Shown here: one piece after another, positions 61,472-64,000 of the stretch
How the letters are laid out: every line of letters begins with the position of its first letter
Numbering within the stretch: position 1 is the stretch's first letter
Origin: an uncultured Lachnospiraceae bacterium
GTDB lineage: Bacteria; Bacillota; Clostridia; Lachnospirales; Lachnospiraceae
NCBI GenBank assembly: GCA_905201915.1
Contig: CAJKQE010000005.1
Coordinates: forward strand, 1 to 64,000
DNA length: 64,000 bases
Direction of reading: 5' to 3'
Translations under genes and position numbers: made by a program
The notes under the pieces: generated by a model
Seen by the model: only the letters and a program-made list of their open reading frames with translations
What the model was told of the DNA's origin: nothing
Databases searched by the model: none

Positions 61472-62977
61472 ATGAATTGTGTTGTATGTCAAACAGTACT
61501 GACAGCTTCTGACTATTGTCCTAAGTGCGGATGTAATGTAAGGGCACTGAAGAAGATAGGTGCTTTATCCAATTTTTACTATAATCAGGGGCTTGAAAAG
61601 GCTCAAATTCGAGATTTGTCAGGAGCAATTACCTGTCTGAAACGAAGTCTGAAAATGAATAAAATGAATATACAGGCGAGAAATCTTCTTGGGCTGGTAT
61701 ATTTTGAAACAGGAGAAGTGGTTGCTGCTTTAAGCGAATGGGTAATCAGCAAGAATATGATGCCGGAGGGTAATCTGGCAAGCGTATATATTGATAAATT
61801 ACAAAAAAATACCAATCGCCTTGACATGATTAATACAAGCATTAAAAAATATAACCAATGTCTGGAATATTGTAGAAACGGTAATCCGGACATGGCAAAA
61901 ATGCAGCTAAAGAAAGTGCTTACGAATAATCCGAAGTTGATTAAAGGGTATCATTTGTTGGCGCTTTTGTATATGCATGAAGGTGAGTATGAAAAAGCCA
62001 GAAAACAATTAAAAGCAGCAGTAAAAATTGATAAGACGAATACTACTACTTTGAGATTTTTAAGAGAAATCGAGGAGCAGACAGGAAGAGCTACGAATTT
62101 GGACTCTCGTTTTAAAATGAGAGAAAAAGAGGAAGATAAAGAAAACGGAAGCCTTGTATATAAATCTGGTAATGATACGATTATTCAGCCGCCGGAGTAT
62201 AAGGAAAAGAGTATTACGAATACTTTGGTAAATCTGCTTTTAGGACTTTTAGTAGGTGCAGCGGCTCTCTGGTTTTTGATTGTGCCTGCGAAAACGCAGA
62301 AAATCAATCAAGAGGCGAATAAAAAAGTTGTGGAATATAGTGGGAAAATGGCAACATTGTCTGCAGAGCTTGCTCGTATGCAAGAAGAAATGGACGCCTC
62401 TACAGAGTCTGTGAATACAGCTCAGACTCAAATCCAAGAGGCCGGAGAAAAGGCAGGGGCTTATGAAAATCTTATAAAAGCATGGCAGGCTCATCAGGAA
62501 GGGAATTCTGATACAGCAGCAAATGCCATAGAAGGAGTGAATGCAGAGCTTCTGTCCGTAGAGGCAAAAAGCATGTATGACAGTATTATGAAATCTGTAG
62601 GTTCTACAGTACGCAAAAAGTATGTAAATGAAGCTTCTGCTGCTATGGAAAGTGGAGATTATGATACTGCTATTGTCAGCTTGGAAAAAGCTTTAAATAT
62701 TGGAAAACAAGATAGAAATATCATGTTCCAGTTAGCGCAGGCTTATGACAAAAAAGGCGATAAAGAAAATGCAAATCAGTGGTATCAAAAAATAATTGAT
62801 GAATTCCCTGGAACCAAAGTTGCTTCTGATGCAAAAGATTATTTGGAAGCAAATGGCGGCTTAACACAAGCTCCGTCTGAGGGAGATGCAGAAACACCAT
62901 CAGACGATGAAGGGCAGTCAGATGGAGGAGAAACTTCCGAAGGCGGAATACAGACAGGGGAAACGATAGAAGAATAA
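61472..62977 (+). CDS. Zinc-ribbon and TPR membrane protein
   Basis: The 501-residue protein begins with a zinc-ribbon (CVVC and CPKCGC, residues 3-23). TPR repeats (about 33-210) follow on the inside, then one membrane helix (about 249-272), a short coiled coil outside, and a second TPR group (about 365-460) with a Gly/Glu/Thr tail. TPR modules bind partner proteins. The double-sided layout suggests a scaffold spanning the membrane. No catalytic function is visible. It shares a transcript with folC and precedes a terminator. Confidence 0.8.
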   Translation: MNCVVCQTVLTASDYCPKCGCNVRALKKIGALSNFYYNQGLEKAQIRDLSGAITCLKRSLKMNKMNIQARNLLGLVYFETGEVVAALSEWVISKNMMPEGNLASVYIDKLQKNTNRLDMINTSIKKYNQCLEYCRNGNPDMAKMQLKKVLTNNPKLIKGYHLLALLYMHEGEYEKARKQLKAAVKIDKTNTTTLRFLREIEEQTGRATNLDSRFKMREKEEDKENGSLVYKSGNDTIIQPPEYKEKSITNTLVNLLLGLLVGAAALWFLIVPAKTQKINQEANKKVVEYSGKMATLSAELARMQEEMDASTESVNTAQTQIQEAGEKAGAYENLIKAWQAHQEGNSDTAANAIEGVNAELLSVEAKSMYDSIMKSVGSTVRKKYVNEASAAMESGDYDTAIVSLEKALNIGKQDRNIMFQLAQAYDKKGDKENANQWYQKIIDEFPGTKVASDAKDYLEANGGLTQAPSEGDAETPSDDEGQSDGGETSEGGIQTGETIEE

Positions 62978-63001
62978 ATACGAAAGAAAAACCTTGAAGA
63001 A

Positions 63002-63030
63002 AAGGCGTGTACGAGAAGTATGCGTCTTTT
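63002..63030 (+). terminator. Terminator after the TPR gene
   Basis: GGCGTGTAC-GAGAA-GTATGCGTC, a 9-bp stem with G-U pairs, followed by TTTTT. Confidence 0.75.
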
Positions 63031-63034
63031 TGCT

Positions 63035-63126
63035 GTTTTGTCCGCCAAACTCGTGCTGACGCACTCAGACACGGCTCCCAAAACATCACTATACTCGAAA
63101 AACTGCGAAAATATTCTGCATTGTTT
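63035..63126. repeat. Dispersed repeat, partial copy 2 of the 54.4-kb element
   Basis: About 78 bases align to 54481-54558 with roughly 85% identity by eye, including the 18-base block GAAAAACTGCGAAAATAT. The outer inverted repeats of copy 1 are not obvious here. It follows a terminator in a gene-free gap of about 330 bases. Confidence 0.7.
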
Positions 63127-63130
63127 GCCC

Positions 63131-63312
63131 GTGGAATACTGAGCCTGCATCTCAAAGGTATATAAGTTGTTTATGTAAAACAGAAAATAGGATTTATATT
63201 ATAGGTTTTGAAGATATGAATTTAGATAATAAAAATGTGGGATATAAATGGAAAAGTAGGCAAATAAGGTGAATTTGCATCTAGGAATAGTGTTTAGAAA
63301 GGAAAGGAAAAG
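63131..63312. other. Upstream region of the spoIIA genes
   Basis: AT-rich with no gene. AGGATTTAT at 63187-63195 and ATGAATTT at 63215-63222 recall the two boxes of sigma-H promoters, but the distance between them is too long for a normal one. The promoter is therefore not assigned. Confidence 0.4.
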
Positions 63313-63648
63313 ATGGAGGATAGAATTAAGAAGCGCGGAAATCAGTTGATTGTGTATGTTCCAAAGGAATTGGATCATCATTTTGCAGAGCAGATTACTC
63401 CGCAGGTGGATAAGGAATTGGAAAAGGGAATGATAAAACAACTGGTTTTTGATTTTTCGGAAACCGGTTTTATGGATAGTTCAGGGATTGGAATGATAAT
63501 GGGAAGAAAGCGCATTTTAAGTTACAGTAAAGGCACAGTAGCGGCAATCCATGTAAGTGACAGAGTTTTGAAGATTATGCAGCTTTCGGGTATTTATAAA
63601 CATATTGAAATCAGTCAGGAACCGGTATGGAATTATAGAGTGAGATAG
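63313..63648 (+). CDS. spoIIAA: Anti-sigma F factor antagonist
   Basis: The 111-residue protein is a STAS-domain antagonist. The phosphorylation motif TGFMDSSGIGMIMGR contains the Ser pair at residues 56-57. Unphosphorylated SpoIIAA binds SpoIIAB and frees sigma F in the forespore. The gene order with spoIIAB next agrees. ATG follows GGAAAGGAAAAG. Confidence 0.96.
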   Translation: MEDRIKKRGNQLIVYVPKELDHHFAEQITPQVDKELEKGMIKQLVFDFSETGFMDSSGIGMIMGRKRILSYSKGTVAAIHVSDRVLKIMQLSGIYKHIEISQEPVWNYRVR

Positions 63649-63658
63649 GGGGGAGAGT

Positions 63659-64000
63659 ATGAGCCGGGATAATAAAATGGTTCTGAAAGTAGAAAGCCGT
63701 TCTTGCAATGAAGGACTGGCGAGAATTGCAGTAGCAGCATTTAGCACACAGCTAAATCCTACCTTAGAGGAGGTAGCAGATATTAAAACTGCAGTATCAG
63801 AAGCGATTACAAACTGTATCGTTCATGCATATCAAAGAGAAACAGATATGATTACCATAGAATGCAGCAGTTGTCAAAGAGAGCTGACGGTAATTGTAAA
63901 GGACAAAGGAAAGGGGATTGAAGATGTAGAGAAGGCAATGGAGCCGCTTTTTACTACAAAACCTGAGCAGGACAGGTCAGGAATGGGATTTGCTTTTATG
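63659..64000 (+). CDS. spoIIAB: Anti-sigma F factor, 3' end outside the window
   Basis: The first 114 residues of a GHKL-type serine kinase: N-box SEAITNCIVHAY, DKGKGIEDVE and the G-box start RSGMGFAFM. SpoIIAB holds sigma F inactive and phosphorylates SpoIIAA. It starts after GGGGGGAGAGT, 10 bases from the spoIIAA stop. The frame is open to the window edge; sigF should follow. Confidence 0.95.
   Translation, partial: MSRDNKMVLKVESRSCNEGLARIAVAAFSTQLNPTLEEVADIKTAVSEAITNCIVHAYQRETDMITIECSSCQRELTVIVKDKGKGIEDVEKAMEPLFTTKPEQDRSGMGFAFM

Noticed and set aside
63187..63222. Sigma-H promoter for spoIIA
   Set aside because: AGGATTTAT and ATGAATTT resemble the two boxes but are spaced about 6 bases too far apart; needs 5' end mapping.

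Overview
The window is about 64 kb of low-GC Firmicute chromosome. It most likely comes from a spore-forming gut member of the Lachnospiraceae (Blautia / Ruminococcus torques-gnavus type). The evidence is a small acid-soluble spore protein gene, the spoIIAA-spoIIAB pair at the right edge, AddAB recombination nuclease, strong AGGAGG ribosome sites, T-box and M-box leaders, and many ABC/two-component modules for peptide antibiotics. The family-level assignment is inference; no rRNA or tRNA gene is present. I saw no prophage, CRISPR array or intact insertion sequence. The window is mostly ordinary core and envelope genes, with several unusual RNA leaders and palindromic repeats between them.

Layout. 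1-5870: a LytTR/GHKL (AgrA/AgrC-like) two-component pair facing a lipoprotein + two ABC-2 permeases + ATPase operon. 5871-8032: SH3 lipoprotein and MATE exporter on the minus strand. 8104-14641: three-subunit molybdenum hydroxylase (xanthine-dehydrogenase type) with a two-hairpin leader, an APC permease and an M18 aminopeptidase. 14652-15495: a large palindrome and a PsiE-like membrane protein. 15496-16815: secreted coiled-coil NlpC/P60 hydrolase. 16898-20337: response regulator, ABC transporter and histidine kinase. 20440-21696: MFS exporter behind a leader peptide and an SD-containing terminator hairpin. 21749-22597: NifX-like/FKBP fusion. 22704-25566: clpB and a DUF4250 gene.

25582-26751: M-box riboswitch and a MgtE magnesium transporter without CBS domains. 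26760-31346: complete BceRS-BceAB-like peptide-antibiotic sensing and detoxification module with a good match to the BceR operator. 31371-32046: lone HicB-like protein and a PD-(D/E)XK (Rpn) gene relic between 16-bp inverted repeats. 32059-35663: methyltransferase, Hsp33, NAD synthetase. 35783-38027: small membrane-anchored protein, EamA transporter, HAD phosphatase. 38045-45155: addB-addA. 45216-48407: AraC regulator divergent from a GH36 alpha-galactosidase. 48519-50641: PadR / HAAS-domain / DUF4097 / PspC envelope-stress-like operon. 50656-50915: spore protein gene with a candidate sigma-G/F promoter.

50912-51573: cobalamin riboswitch with no cobalamin gene behind it. 51574-53252: ABC-2 exporter. 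53311-54375: membrane-anchored endonuclease/exonuclease/phosphatase-fold protein. 54394-54617: palindromic element with a second partial copy near 63 kb. 54751-57715: T-box and valS. 57803-59884: LTA-synthase-family protein. 59915-62977: folC operon with a 49-aa ORF and a zinc-ribbon/TPR membrane protein. 63313-64000: spoIIAA and the 5' part of spoIIAB. Common themes are cell-envelope defence against peptide antibiotics (four ABC modules, three of them adjacent to two-component genes) and control by RNA leaders (M-box, cobalamin, T-box, and three or four unnamed hairpin leaders).
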